Positions 7,041-15,282 of a stretch of 36,090 nt of DNA are shown here, piece after piece (position 1 is the first letter of the stretch; the number at the start of each line of letters is the position of its first letter). The stretch is taken from NCBI GenBank assembly GCA_049965455.1, contig JBMFWH010000010.1:1-36090 (forward strand), given 5' to 3'. The notes beneath the pieces were generated by a model. The model saw only the letters and a program-made list of their open reading frames with translations, was not told the origin of the DNA and ran no database searches. Origin of the DNA: JAVRLB01 sp049965455 (GTDB lineage Archaea > Thermoplasmatota > Thermoplasmata > Thermoplasmatales > ARK-15). The position numbers were made by a program, and so were the translations under genes.

Positions 7041-7895
7041 TTAGGGTTTGATCAGTTTTGGAATATCTACAGGGTAGTCTGCAACTTTTACATTCGCCTC
7101 GTTCAATGCCTTTATTTTAGATTCTGCAGTGCCTTTGCCTCTGCTGATTATAGCGCCTGCATGCCCCATTCTCTTTCCTGGAGGTGCGCTGCGACCTGCT
7201 ATATATGCAACCACATGCTTGTTAAACTCTCTCTTTATATATTCAGCAGCTTCTTCTTCGGCAGTACCGCCAATCTCTCCGACCATTACTACATGTTTAG
7301 TGTCAGGATCATCTTTAAAGAGTTTCAGCATGTCCAAAAAGCTCAGTCCAACAATTGCATCTCCGCCAAGGCCTATTACCGTACTCTCGCCAAGCCCGCT
7401 TTCGGTGATTGCTTTCACGATCTCATATGTTAAAGTACCGCTTCTGGAAATCACGGCAACATCTCCCTTCTTGAATATGTGGTTTGGCATTATTCCGATC
7501 TTGGATTTGAACGGAACCGTAACCCCGGGGCCGTTAGGACCGATCACTATACCATTTCTTCTTTTTGCGGTGGCTACGATCTCCATGGAATCGTGCATGG
7601 GCACATGCTCAGTCAGTATATAGAACAATCTCAATCCTGCATCAAAAGCTTCGTAAAACGCGTCTTTGACATAAGGTGCTGGAACCGCAATCATTGTCGC
7701 TGTTGGATTCTTGCTCATTGCCTCTTCCACAAAGTCGAACACTTCCACACCGTTAACCTTGGTTCCTTTTTTGCCAGGAGTGACTCCTGCCACAACATTT
7801 GCTCCGAACTTGATCATTTCAGCAGAGTGAAACTCACCCTGATGCCCAGTTATTCCCTGCACTATTATCCTCGTATTTTCGTCAATCAATACCAT
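7041..7895 (-). CDS. sucD: Succinyl-CoA ligase (ADP-forming) subunit alpha
   Basis: Catalyses, with SucC, the reversible succinyl-CoA + ADP + Pi to succinate + CoA + ATP step of the TCA cycle. The N-terminal CoA-binding Rossmann domain is seen (IVQGITGHQG at 11-20, then GVTPGKKG near 37-44). The ligase domain contains ISRSGTLTYEI near 149-159. The active-site histidine, phosphorylated during catalysis, is His245 in KRMGHAGAI. The family's usual NCPG/NSPG loop is NGPG (121-124) here. At 284 residues it is full length. ATG 7895 follows the sucC stop immediately (TAAATG), and its GAGGTGAG ribosome site lies inside the end of sucC, so the two are coupled. A terminator-like hairpin follows the stop. 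Confidence 0.96.
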   Translation of the reverse strand: MVLIDENTRIIVQGITGHQGEFHSAEMIKFGANVVAGVTPGKKGTKVNGVEVFDFVEEAMSKNPTATMIAVPAPYVKDAFYEAFDAGLRLFYILTEHVPMHDSMEIVATAKRRNGIVIGPNGPGVTVPFKSKIGIMPNHIFKKGDVAVISRSGTLTYEIVKAITESGLGESTVIGLGGDAIVGLSFLDMLKLFKDDPDTKHVVMVGEIGGTAEEEAAEYIKREFNKHVVAYIAGRSAPPGKRMGHAGAIISRGKGTAESKIKALNEANVKVADYPVDIPKLIKP

Positions 7896-9005
7896 TTAGC
7901 TCACCTCTTTATCCAGTTCTGCCACTTTCTTGACCGCATCTGTCATGTTTGAATATGCATTTATGCCGTTCTCTTTTAAAATGTCTCTACCCTCTTCTTC
8001 ATGCACACCTGACAATCTTACGACCATAGGTATGTTAACTTTAAACTCGTTTTTAGCGGCAACTATTCCTTTTGCCACCGTATCACATTTTGTTACTCCT
8101 CCAAATATGTTCACCAAGATAAGTTTAGGCTTAGCTTTTAATACCAGCGGAAACGCATTTTTCACTATATCAATGCTATCCGTTCCTCCAAGGTCCAGGA
8201 AATTTCTCGGCTTCAGCTTATGTAGTAATAAAGTATCGAGAGTAGCCATTGTCAATCCTGCTCCGTTAGCTATTACTCCGACTTCTCCATCCAGTTCTAC
8301 AAACGCATAATCTTCAGATCTTGCTTCTTTTTCAAGTTCAGTCAAATCCTCTTCGTTTTGCTCGATATCTTTGTGCCTGAAAAGAGAGTCTGAATCAATA
8401 ATAACTTTCGAATCTGCAGCAATGAGCTTTCCTTCCTTCGTAATGACTAGAGGATTGATCTCTACCAGTTCCGCGTCATATTCCATAAATAACCTGTACA
8501 GGTTTGACAGCATTGCTGAAAACTGTTTTAACAGCTGGTCTGTCAATTGTAACTTCCTGCCTATCATGTTCCCAATAAAAGGGCTATATCCAATGAGCGG
8601 ATCTATGTTTTTCATTATGATCTTGGAATCTTCAACATTTTCAATTTCTACGCCACCCTCTCTGCTTGCTATTATTGTTGGAGACTTGGTGCCTCTATCC
8701 ATCAGTATAGAAATGTATAGTTCTTTATCTATGTTCAACTTATCTTCTATCAGGACATATTTGACTTTAGATCCTTTCAATGTGGTATTAAATAGCTCTT
8801 TGAGTGCCGTTTTTCCAGAACTCAGGTCATTTACAAATTTTATGCCACCTGCTTTGCCACGACCACCTACCAGAACCTGCGACTTTAGTGCGACCGGGCC
8901 GGTTATCTCTTTCATTTCTTCAGGACTTTTTACCACTGTACCATTAGGCACTGGAACATTATATTTTTTAAACAGTGCCTTTCCTTGAAATTCATAAAGT
9001 TTCAT
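7896..9005 (-). CDS. sucC: Succinyl-CoA ligase (ADP-forming) subunit beta
   Basis: Nucleotide-binding partner of SucD. The N-terminal ATP-grasp domain shows VLVGGRGKAGGI (44-55) and the Mg-binding region AELVEINPLVIT. The C-terminal ligase domain shows LDLGGTDS (usually LDxGGGA) and NIFGGVTKCDTVAKGI. At 369 residues it is slightly shorter than bacterial SucC (about 388), as is common in Thermoplasmata. ATG 9005 has GGTGAT 6 bases upstream. It is the first gene of the sucCD operon, and its promoter lies in a 65-bp spacer shared with the divergent RNase P gene. Confidence 0.96.
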   Translation of the reverse strand: MKLYEFQGKALFKKYNVPVPNGTVVKSPEEMKEITGPVALKSQVLVGGRGKAGGIKFVNDLSSGKTALKELFNTTLKGSKVKYVLIEDKLNIDKELYISILMDRGTKSPTIIASREGGVEIENVEDSKIIMKNIDPLIGYSPFIGNMIGRKLQLTDQLLKQFSAMLSNLYRLFMEYDAELVEINPLVITKEGKLIAADSKVIIDSDSLFRHKDIEQNEEDLTELEKEARSEDYAFVELDGEVGVIANGAGLTMATLDTLLLHKLKPRNFLDLGGTDSIDIVKNAFPLVLKAKPKLILVNIFGGVTKCDTVAKGIVAAKNEFKVNIPMVVRLSGVHEEEGRDILKENGINAYSNMTDAVKKVAELDKEVS

Positions 9006-9070
9006 CTGCGATCACCTTTTTCTTAAAGAGAAAGATTAATTATTTATTAATGTTTTCATTAATACTACCG

Positions 9071-9346
9071 ATGGTAGTAAAAGATAAAATTGGAAGAAAA
9101 CGATATATTATATCATACTGTAATATGAAAAAGGGAGATCTAGATGCCTTTCTAAAGGACGTAATGATAAAGTATCAGATAAAAGCAAGCATAATAATAT
9201 ACAATAACGGGTTTAACATATTAAGATGCAAGCATCTGGACAAAGATCGGCTAATAAATATTCTAAACACCAAGAACTTTAAAACATATAAAGCCACAGG
9301 AACCGTAAAAAAAGCAAAAGAGATCTTAGCTATGATAAAATATTAA
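9071..9346 (+). CDS. rnp2: RNase P protein component 2 (Pop5/Rpp14 family)
   Basis: Protein subunit of archaeal RNase P, which trims tRNA 5' leaders. Recognisable family pattern: opening GRKRYIISY, then KKGDLDAFL, IIIYNNGFNILRCKH (the conserved xxRCxH strand) and the C-terminal ATGTVKKAKE (usually SGTIKxL). At 91 residues it is slightly short for the family (100-120). The open frame runs upstream into the start of sucC, but ATG 9071 (MVVKDKIGRKRY) is the natural start: the family begins here and TATA-like AATTATTTATTAA lies about 30 bp upstream. It is divergent from sucC, and tRNA-His follows 32 bp downstream on the same strand, a functionally fitting neighbour. Confidence 0.88.
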   Translation: MVVKDKIGRKRYIISYCNMKKGDLDAFLKDVMIKYQIKASIIIYNNGFNILRCKHLDKDRLINILNTKNFKTYKATGTVKKAKEILAMIKY

Positions 9347-9377
9347 ATATTGTATTCTATATCACCAACTGTAATAT

Positions 9378-9450
9378 GGCCGGGGTGGGGTAGTGGTTAT
9401 CCTTGGGGACTGTGGATCCCTAGATCCGGGTTCAACTCCCGGTCCCGGCC
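9378..9450 (+). tRNA. trnH-GUG: tRNA-His (anticodon GUG)
   Basis: Acceptor GCCGGGG (9379-9385) pairs with TCCCGGC (9443-9449), with discriminator C at 9450. A G is encoded at position -1 (9378), the histidine identity element. The anticodon stem-loop is GGGGA-CTGTGGA-TCCCT and the T arm is CCGGG-TTCAACT-CCCGG. There is no intron. Two further C residues follow, but no complete CCA. Confidence 0.97.
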
Positions 9451-9460
9451 CCTAAATTAA

Positions 9461-10177
9461 TTATTTTTTAAAGAGCATAAAATCTATAAAATGCTTTAAA
9501 TGCTCTGCGAGAACCGGATTATCAGAATACCCGCAAGCTTCAAGCTCAGCGTCAGTAATCAGCGCTCTTTTGCTATCCACCACCATATCTGTTGCGATCA
9601 GTTCGTCTCTGTAGTGAACCTCACAGTTTGGTGGTGCACGCTGAGTTCTTGCAGTAATGATGATTATCCTCACGTTTCTCAGTATCGCGTTTTTGACATT
9701 TTTGCTCAGATATTTTTTGATCTCGATTAATTTAGGAGTGGATAATAAAATCTCAGACTCGCTCTGATCTATGAACTCTCCAATTTTATTCAAAACTTTT
9801 GATTTGCCGTAAATAGTGTATACAAGCTGTGGCTCTCCTTTTTCAGTAAGAAAATCTTTTAACATCTTTAATTTAGAAAACATATCTTCTAACTGGTGAG
9901 TATATCGCTCTTCAAGCCTCTCCAGGCTTTCAGCCTTGAATATTTTAGGCCTGCCCTCCACTGATTTTACAAGCCCCTTCTTCTCGAGAGTTTCTAATAC
10001 TTTGTATGCAGAAGGCCTTGGTATTTTGGCAGTGTCTGCAATTATGTCAGCGCTGGATCCATCATGATAGATCACCGCCAAAAATGTCTGTGATTCATAA
10101 GTGGTAAGTCCTAATATTTTCAATGTTTTTAAGATAAAATCATACTCTTTTTTCAAGTCTTCCTTAGATATATCCAT
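9461..10177 (-). CDS. TrmB-family transcriptional regulator
   Basis: Predicted DNA-binding regulator. The N-terminal winged helix (about 20-85) has the TrmB signature: LGLTTYESQTFLAVIYHDGSS, IPRPSAYKVLETLEKKGLV, and a basic wing (GRPKIFKAES). A short coiled coil (about 86-112) is followed by a PLD-like effector domain (IYGKSKVLNKIGEFIDQ, ILLSTPKLIEIKKYL). The length of 238 residues lacks the long C-terminal sugar-binding extension of Thermococcus TrmB, so the ligand is unknown. ATG 10177 is leaderless: it lies 25 bp from a TATATA (10200-10205) that also serves the divergent tRNA thiolase, so the regulator may control that gene and itself. Confidence 0.88.
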   Translation of the reverse strand: MDISKEDLKKEYDFILKTLKILGLTTYESQTFLAVIYHDGSSADIIADTAKIPRPSAYKVLETLEKKGLVKSVEGRPKIFKAESLERLEERYTHQLEDMFSKLKMLKDFLTEKGEPQLVYTIYGKSKVLNKIGEFIDQSESEILLSTPKLIEIKKYLSKNVKNAILRNVRIIIITARTQRAPPNCEVHYRDELIATDMVVDSKRALITDAELEACGYSDNPVLAEHLKHFIDFMLFKK

Positions 10178-10197
10178 ATTATATAAAAAGCGAAAAA

Positions 10198-10210
10198 CAT
10201 ATATAAAAAT
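10198..10210. promoter_or_regulatory. Shared bidirectional TATA element
   Basis: The 48-bp spacer between two divergent ATGs (10177 minus, 10226 plus) is centred on CATATATAAAAAT. The TATATA centre (10202.5) is 25 bp from the minus ATG and 24 bp from the plus ATG, the usual TATA-to-start distance in archaea. One near-symmetric TATA could drive both leaderless genes. An alternative TATA for the plus gene, TTATATAAAA (10179-10188), would give a leader. Confidence 0.6.
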
Positions 10211-10225
10211 TGTTATTGTTAGAGT

Positions 10226-11143
10226 ATGCGTTGTTCAAGATGTGATAAAGATGCAGTTATTTTTGTGAGATATAGCGGGGATCATCTTTGTAAATCTCAT
10301 TTTATAGAGTTTTTAGAGCAGAGGGTAAAAAAAGAGTTTCGTTCACAGGTTAACCTTAAAAAAAATTCGAAGATTGGCGTCGCTATTTCTGGTGGCAAAG
10401 ACAGTTCTGTCACCCTGTTTTTGCTATCAAAGATATTCAAAGATCGCAAGGATATAAAATTAATTCCAATACTGATAGATGAGGGGATTCAAGGATACAG
10501 AGAACTGGCAATTGAATCCGCCAGAAAATTAACAGCGCGGCTTAATCTGGATCTGAATATCTACAAATTTTCAGATTATTTCAATTATACAATAGACCAG
10601 ATCTCTCTCCAGAAAAAAGAGATCTTGCCATGCAGCTACTGTGGCGTATTTAGAAGAACTCTGCTGAACATTGCCGCAAAGAAAAACGGCGTTGATTATT
10701 TAGCTACAGGACTGAACCTGGACGATACTGCACAGTCAATCATCATGAACATTGCCAGAGGAGACATATCCAGACTGGCGAGAATGGGGCCTCATGAATT
10801 TGTGAAGGAGGGATTGGTACCTAGAATCCAGCCTTTGATCACCATTCCAGAAAAAGAAGTACTTATATATGCAATTTTGAACAATATTGAATTTTATCAT
10901 GGAGAATGCCCTTATGCTTCGTCAGCAGTAAGAAACGAGTTTAGAGACGCGGTAGATGCCTGGGAACTCAGAACGCCGGGCACCAAGCATGCCATTTTGA
11001 ACAGTTACAATGTCATCAAAAATGTACTGTCAGACAAATATTCAATACCTTTGCTGAACTCATGCGAGCGCTGTGGAGAGCCTACTACAGGTAAGATCTG
11101 CAAAGCCTGCGAGTTGCTGGATTCTCTGAAAATTTCTCAGTAG
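10226..11143 (+). CDS. TtuA/Ncs6 (CTU1)-family tRNA 2-thiouridine synthetase
   Basis: PP-loop ATP pyrophosphatase that activates uridine in tRNA for sulfur transfer (2-thiolation); family TIGR00269/TtuA. Seen in order: an N-terminal zinc site C3, C6, C22, H25; the PP-loop SGGKDS at 55-60; C136 and C139 (CSYC) plus C228 (GECPY), matching the three cysteines that hold the catalytic [4Fe-4S] cluster in TtuA; NLDDTAQS (164-171); and a C-terminal zinc site C280, C283, C292, C295. At 305 residues it is complete. Whether it modifies U54 (TtuA-like) or wobble U34 (Ncs6-like) cannot be decided. It is leaderless, from a promoter shared with the TrmB-type regulator. It converges on the next gene with a 7-base overlap. 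Confidence 0.92.
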   Translation: MRCSRCDKDAVIFVRYSGDHLCKSHFIEFLEQRVKKEFRSQVNLKKNSKIGVAISGGKDSSVTLFLLSKIFKDRKDIKLIPILIDEGIQGYRELAIESARKLTARLNLDLNIYKFSDYFNYTIDQISLQKKEILPCSYCGVFRRTLLNIAAKKNGVDYLATGLNLDDTAQSIIMNIARGDISRLARMGPHEFVKEGLVPRIQPLITIPEKEVLIYAILNNIEFYHGECPYASSAVRNEFRDAVDAWELRTPGTKHAILNSYNVIKNVLSDKYSIPLLNSCERCGEPTTGKICKACELLDSLKISQ

Positions 11144-12471
11144 CTAAACTCTTTCCATCCCAGTTTTCGAAGCAGTACGTCAGCTGCTGAGTTTATAACG
11201 TCGTAAAGCTCAGAAACGGAGGGACAATATGCCAGTTCTACGCTGCTCAGATCCTGTACGTTAGCCCTGCTCTTGATCGCCATGGCTATGACGTTTATCT
11301 TGTCTGCAGCGTTTTTACCAACTGCCTGTGCCCCGAGCAATCTCCCGCTTTTATCGCTTATGATTTTTAGTGTCAGGCTCTGGCCTCCAGCATAGTCTGG
11401 TTTATCAGTTCCCTTAACCTTGCCTGACAAAACCTCAAATTTCAGTTTTGCACGTTCTTCTGATAACCCTGTAGCCGCTATTTCCAGATCTCCGAGCTCT
11501 GACACAAACGTGCCATATGCACCGTTATAGGTAGCAGTACCACCGGCAATGTTTATTCCTGCCACTATTCCCTGCTTAGCTGCAGTAGTGGCAAGCTGCA
11601 CGATCATGCTACCTTCATCAATGGCATTTTTGGTTATTATCACATCCCCTGCCGCATAAATGTAAGGATCAGAAGTCTTCATTTTATCGTCTACTATCAC
11701 AAAGTTCTTGAATATAGATACCTTATTTTTGAGCATCTGGCTGTTTGGAGTTACGCCTGTTGCTAAAATAACCAGTTCTGCACTTTTTTTCTGGCCATTG
11801 ACAAATACTGATTTTTGAGCAAGTGCTATCTCTTCCACCTTACTTCCCAAATAAACATCAATTCCATTATTCTTCAGGTGCTCTTCCACAATCTGTGCCA
11901 TATCCGGATCCAGCGCTCTTGGAAAACACTGTGCCAGCATTTCGTAAACTGATACGTTGTACCCTCTTTTTTTCAGTGAAAACGCGATTTCCAAGCCTAT
12001 CGCCCCGGCACCGATTACTGCCACGTTTGAAACGGGATTCGATTTCAGAAAATTCTCTATATTCAATCCGTCTTCTATGGTTTTCAGCACGTATACCCCA
12101 TTGTTCAGATGCTCAGACACGTTTTTAATGGGCGGGATCATGGGCTCTGCACCTGGAGCAAACAGTAGCTTATCATAACTCAAAGATTTTATATCTTCAT
12201 TTCTCAAATCTTTCAGTTTCACAGTCTTATTTAATGGATCCACATCTATAACCTGATGTTCTAACAGGATGTTGATGCGCCTCGTTTTCGGAAATGGATG
12301 CTTTAACAACTCAAAATCAGAGCTGTTTTCTATAATTAGCGGAAGCCCGCACGGAGAATATGATTCGTAAGTATGTGCCTCGACAATAGTAACCTCTTCA
12401 TCCCTGTTCAGAGCCGTGATCCATCTGGTTGCATAAACTGCTGCGGTGCCCAATCCAACAATCACTATCAT
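11137..12471 (-). CDS. FAD-dependent pyridine nucleotide-disulfide oxidoreductase (CoA-disulfide reductase / NADH oxidase-like)
   Basis: Flavoprotein of the CoA-disulfide reductase / NADH oxidase / NADH peroxidase group, probably acting in thiol redox balance or oxygen detoxification. The N-terminal FAD site is GLGTAA (6-11, a slightly degenerate GxGxxG). The single redox cysteine is Cys41 in YSPCGLP. The NAD(P) site is GAGAIG (154-159). The second FAD motif is YAAGD (272-276). The C-terminal dimerisation domain includes GAQAVGKNAADKINVIA. The SPCGLP context with one cysteine separates it from classical CxxxxC disulfide reductases. At 444 residues it is normal length. Substrate specificity (CoA disulfide, O2 or H2O2) cannot be read from sequence. 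Confidence 0.9.
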   Translation of the reverse strand: MIVIVGLGTAAVYATRWITALNRDEEVTIVEAHTYESYSPCGLPLIIENSSDFELLKHPFPKTRRINILLEHQVIDVDPLNKTVKLKDLRNEDIKSLSYDKLLFAPGAEPMIPPIKNVSEHLNNGVYVLKTIEDGLNIENFLKSNPVSNVAVIGAGAIGLEIAFSLKKRGYNVSVYEMLAQCFPRALDPDMAQIVEEHLKNNGIDVYLGSKVEEIALAQKSVFVNGQKKSAELVILATGVTPNSQMLKNKVSIFKNFVIVDDKMKTSDPYIYAAGDVIITKNAIDEGSMIVQLATTAAKQGIVAGINIAGGTATYNGAYGTFVSELGDLEIAATGLSEERAKLKFEVLSGKVKGTDKPDYAGGQSLTLKIISDKSGRLLGAQAVGKNAADKINVIAMAIKSRANVQDLSSVELAYCPSVSELYDVINSAADVLLRKLGWKEFSY

Positions 12472-12573
12472 GTTTTGCTGTAATGCTGATTGATCTTAAA
12501 AATTTTTTTATGCCCTTCGATTTCAACATATTTATAAAAAATTTAATAAATCACCATTATTTAAGGGACTTGT

Positions 12574-15282
12574 ATGTCTGAGCTAAAATTAGAGATTAAA
12601 TACCCAGATCCCAAGTTTCATAAAAAAACTTGCAGAAAATGCAATGCGACTTTCTGGACTGTAGATCCAGAGCGTGATACTTGTGGGGAATATCCATGCG
12701 ATGACTATTCATTCATAGATCATCCTTTAACAGACCGAAAATATGAATTTTATGAGATGTTAGACAAGTTTTATGTGTTTTTTTCAGCGCATGGGCACAC
12801 TGTAATAAACCGGTACCCGGTAGTTGCAAGATGGAGAAAGGATGTTTTGCTTGTAAACGCGTCTATTTATGATTTCCAACCATATGTAACCTCTGGATTG
12901 ATTCCTCCGCCTGCAAATCCCCTGATTGTAGGGCAGCCGTGCATAAGAATGGTTGATGTAGATGATGTAGGAAAGACAGGCAGGCATCTCACAAGCTTCA
13001 TAATGGTAGGACACCATGCTTTTAATTATCCGGATCACAAAGTTTACTGGACTGATCAAACTGTCAAGTACTCATACGAGTTTTTAGTAAATGTCTTAAA
13101 AATAGATCCAAAAAAGATAACTTACAAAGAGAATCCATGGAGCGGAGGTGGCAATGGCGGTTTTGCTCTAGAGGTAATTGTTGCGGGGTTAGAACTGGCA
13201 ACGCTGGTATTCATGAATTTGAAAGAGGATGAGCATGGAGAGTTTGAGATAGAGGGAAAAAGGTATTCCAAGATGGAGATGAATATTGTAGATACTGGCT
13301 ATGGCTTGGAAAGGTTTGTCTGGGCTTCAAAAGGTTCTCCGTCCATATTTGATGCTTTGTATGAAGATATTTTAGAGAAATTGCTAGCATTAGCAAACAT
13401 AAAAATTGATGCATTATACAACGAGATTGTAAAACAGTATGTGCATTTTGGAAAAAATGAACGGTTAGAAGAGACGGTTTATCAGGACTTGAAGAATAAA
13501 GGATTCAAGATAGACCAGAAAACAGTAACTGACATGCTTTTTAAAATAAAAAAGACGCATATATTGGTGGATCACAGCAGAACCGTACTTTTCATGTTAA
13601 ATGACGGAATCGTGCCGTCAAATGTTAAAGCAGGATATCTTGCAAGGTTGTTGATACGAAAAAGTTTTAGGGCTCTTGAAGATCTCGGTGTGCCGATATC
13701 TTTTTCAGAGATAGTATTATGGCAGTTTGAAAAATTTAAGAATATGTTGGATCCAGAGATGAAAAATACTATCCTTGAGATTTTAGACAATGAAAAGCAA
13801 AAATACGCAGAGCTCATAAATCGTGGGAAATCGCTGATAGAGAGAGAAATAAAAAAGAAAAAGATAGGATTGGAAGATCTCGTAGAACTTTATGATTCAT
13901 ACGGCTTAACACCAGAATTTGTAACTTCGTATGCATCCAGCCTTGGTATCGTCATAAAGGTCCCGGACAACTTTCATTCTCTGGTAGCATCCCGCCACGA
14001 AAAAAATATAGAGTTAGAGCAAGAAAAGCAGAGAGTGTTCAGTCTTCCAGATACTGTTCCTTTGTATTACAATGATCCTTACCTTCGAAAGTTTAATGCG
14101 AAAGTGATATATTGCACAAATAATGAGCTTGTTCTCGACCAGACTGCGTTTTATCCCGAAGGTGGGGGCCAGCCTGCAGATTTAGGGTATATAGTATACA
14201 ATAATGAAAACATCAGGGTTCTAGACGTTCAAAAGTATGGAAAAGTTATAGTGCACAAAATCGAAAAAAACGTGCCTGTGAATTCGGAGGTGACCGGCAT
14301 AATAGATTCTGAGCGGAGAGATCAGCTTATGCGAAGTCACAGTGCCACGCATGTACTGTTAAGCGCAGCCAGAATAGTGCTGGGAAAACATGTCTGGCAG
14401 GCTGGTGCGCAGAAGGGAGTAACAGAATCAAGATTGGACATCACGCACTTTAAAAAGATCAGTTTTGAAGATTTGAGAGCTATTGAGAGAGAGGCTTTGA
14501 ACATTATATTGCAGGACATAAAGCTAGAAATAAAATATATGGATCGAGAAAAAGCGGAACGAGAGTTCGGTTTTAAACTTTATGAAGGTGGGATACCCAC
14601 TGACAAGACTATCAGGGTAGTTAAGATCGGGGATTATGATGTGGAAGGGTGCGGAGGCATGCATGTAAGAAGCACCGGCGAGATTGGTTTTATCAAAATA
14701 ATAAGAGAGGAGAGAATTCAAGATGGAATCTCGAGAATCACTTTTACTGCTGGCAAAAGCGCTCTGAATTATGTTGCTGACATGGAGAGACTATTGAAAA
14801 GCGCGAGCGAACAGTTAAAGACCGATTACAAAGACATGAACCTGAAGCTAGATAGCATTCTTGAAGAGTGGAAAGCCCAGAAAAAAGAGATTGCCAGATT
14901 GAGCGAGATTGAGAATCAACTTGTTATCAGATCTATTCTAGACTCTTCAAAAACCGTCAAAGCCCAGAAAATTGCAGTGAAATTATTAAAAAATAGGAGC
15001 TTGAACTTGGTTTCTATAGCGAGAGAACTGAATAAAGAATCCACGCTGTCGTATTTCATTGCCAACATTGCAGATTCAAAACTGTCGTTTGTGTCGGGCT
15101 CTAAAAACATAGACATTGAAGATATCATAAATTCATTTGCCAAAGATGTTTCTGGTACCTTTAAGAAAGTTGACAATTTTTATATAGGATCTGGTAAGGA
15201 AAACAGCAATATTGATAAACTAGTGGATATTGTTCAAGCCCATCTGGTTAAAGCTGTGGATCTAAATGAGCGAAACGGATGA
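12574..15282 (+). CDS. alaS: Alanyl-tRNA synthetase (archaeal type)
   Basis: Charges tRNA-Ala in the cytoplasm. An archaeal-specific N-terminal segment carries four cysteines (C20, C23, C37, C42), likely a zinc site. The class II catalytic core follows, including WSGGGNGGFALEV near 189-201. The editing domain that removes Ser and Gly has HSATH (589-593) and C693/H697 in GCGGMH. A C-terminal coiled and dimerisation region ends the protein. At 902 residues it is typical for archaeal AlaRS. ATG 12574 is the first methionine, and TATTTATAAA (12529-12538) upstream indicates a short leader. The 3' end overlaps the next gene by 17 bases, so the protease gene is probably translated from the same mRNA. 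Confidence 0.97.
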   Translation: MSELKLEIKYPDPKFHKKTCRKCNATFWTVDPERDTCGEYPCDDYSFIDHPLTDRKYEFYEMLDKFYVFFSAHGHTVINRYPVVARWRKDVLLVNASIYDFQPYVTSGLIPPPANPLIVGQPCIRMVDVDDVGKTGRHLTSFIMVGHHAFNYPDHKVYWTDQTVKYSYEFLVNVLKIDPKKITYKENPWSGGGNGGFALEVIVAGLELATLVFMNLKEDEHGEFEIEGKRYSKMEMNIVDTGYGLERFVWASKGSPSIFDALYEDILEKLLALANIKIDALYNEIVKQYVHFGKNERLEETVYQDLKNKGFKIDQKTVTDMLFKIKKTHILVDHSRTVLFMLNDGIVPSNVKAGYLARLLIRKSFRALEDLGVPISFSEIVLWQFEKFKNMLDPEMKNTILEILDNEKQKYAELINRGKSLIEREIKKKKIGLEDLVELYDSYGLTPEFVTSYASSLGIVIKVPDNFHSLVASRHEKNIELEQEKQRVFSLPDTVPLYYNDPYLRKFNAKVIYCTNNELVLDQTAFYPEGGGQPADLGYIVYNNENIRVLDVQKYGKVIVHKIEKNVPVNSEVTGIIDSERRDQLMRSHSATHVLLSAARIVLGKHVWQAGAQKGVTESRLDITHFKKISFEDLRAIEREALNIILQDIKLEIKYMDREKAEREFGFKLYEGGIPTDKTIRVVKIGDYDVEGCGGMHVRSTGEIGFIKIIREERIQDGISRITFTAGKSALNYVADMERLLKSASEQLKTDYKDMNLKLDSILEEWKAQKKEIARLSEIENQLVIRSILDSSKTVKAQKIAVKLLKNRSLNLVSIARELNKESTLSYFIANIADSKLSFVSGSKNIDIEDIINSFAKDVSGTFKKVDNFYIGSGKENSNIDKLVDIVQAHLVKAVDLNERNG

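Noticed and set aside
8371..8988. 205-codon plus-strand frame opposite sucC
   Set aside because: Antisense shadow; no motif, no promoter, and sucC is certain.
8975..9070. Upstream extension of the RNase P Pop5 gene into sucC
   Set aside because: Would overlap the sucC start on the other strand and adds residues not seen in the family; ATG 9071 fits family length and promoter position.
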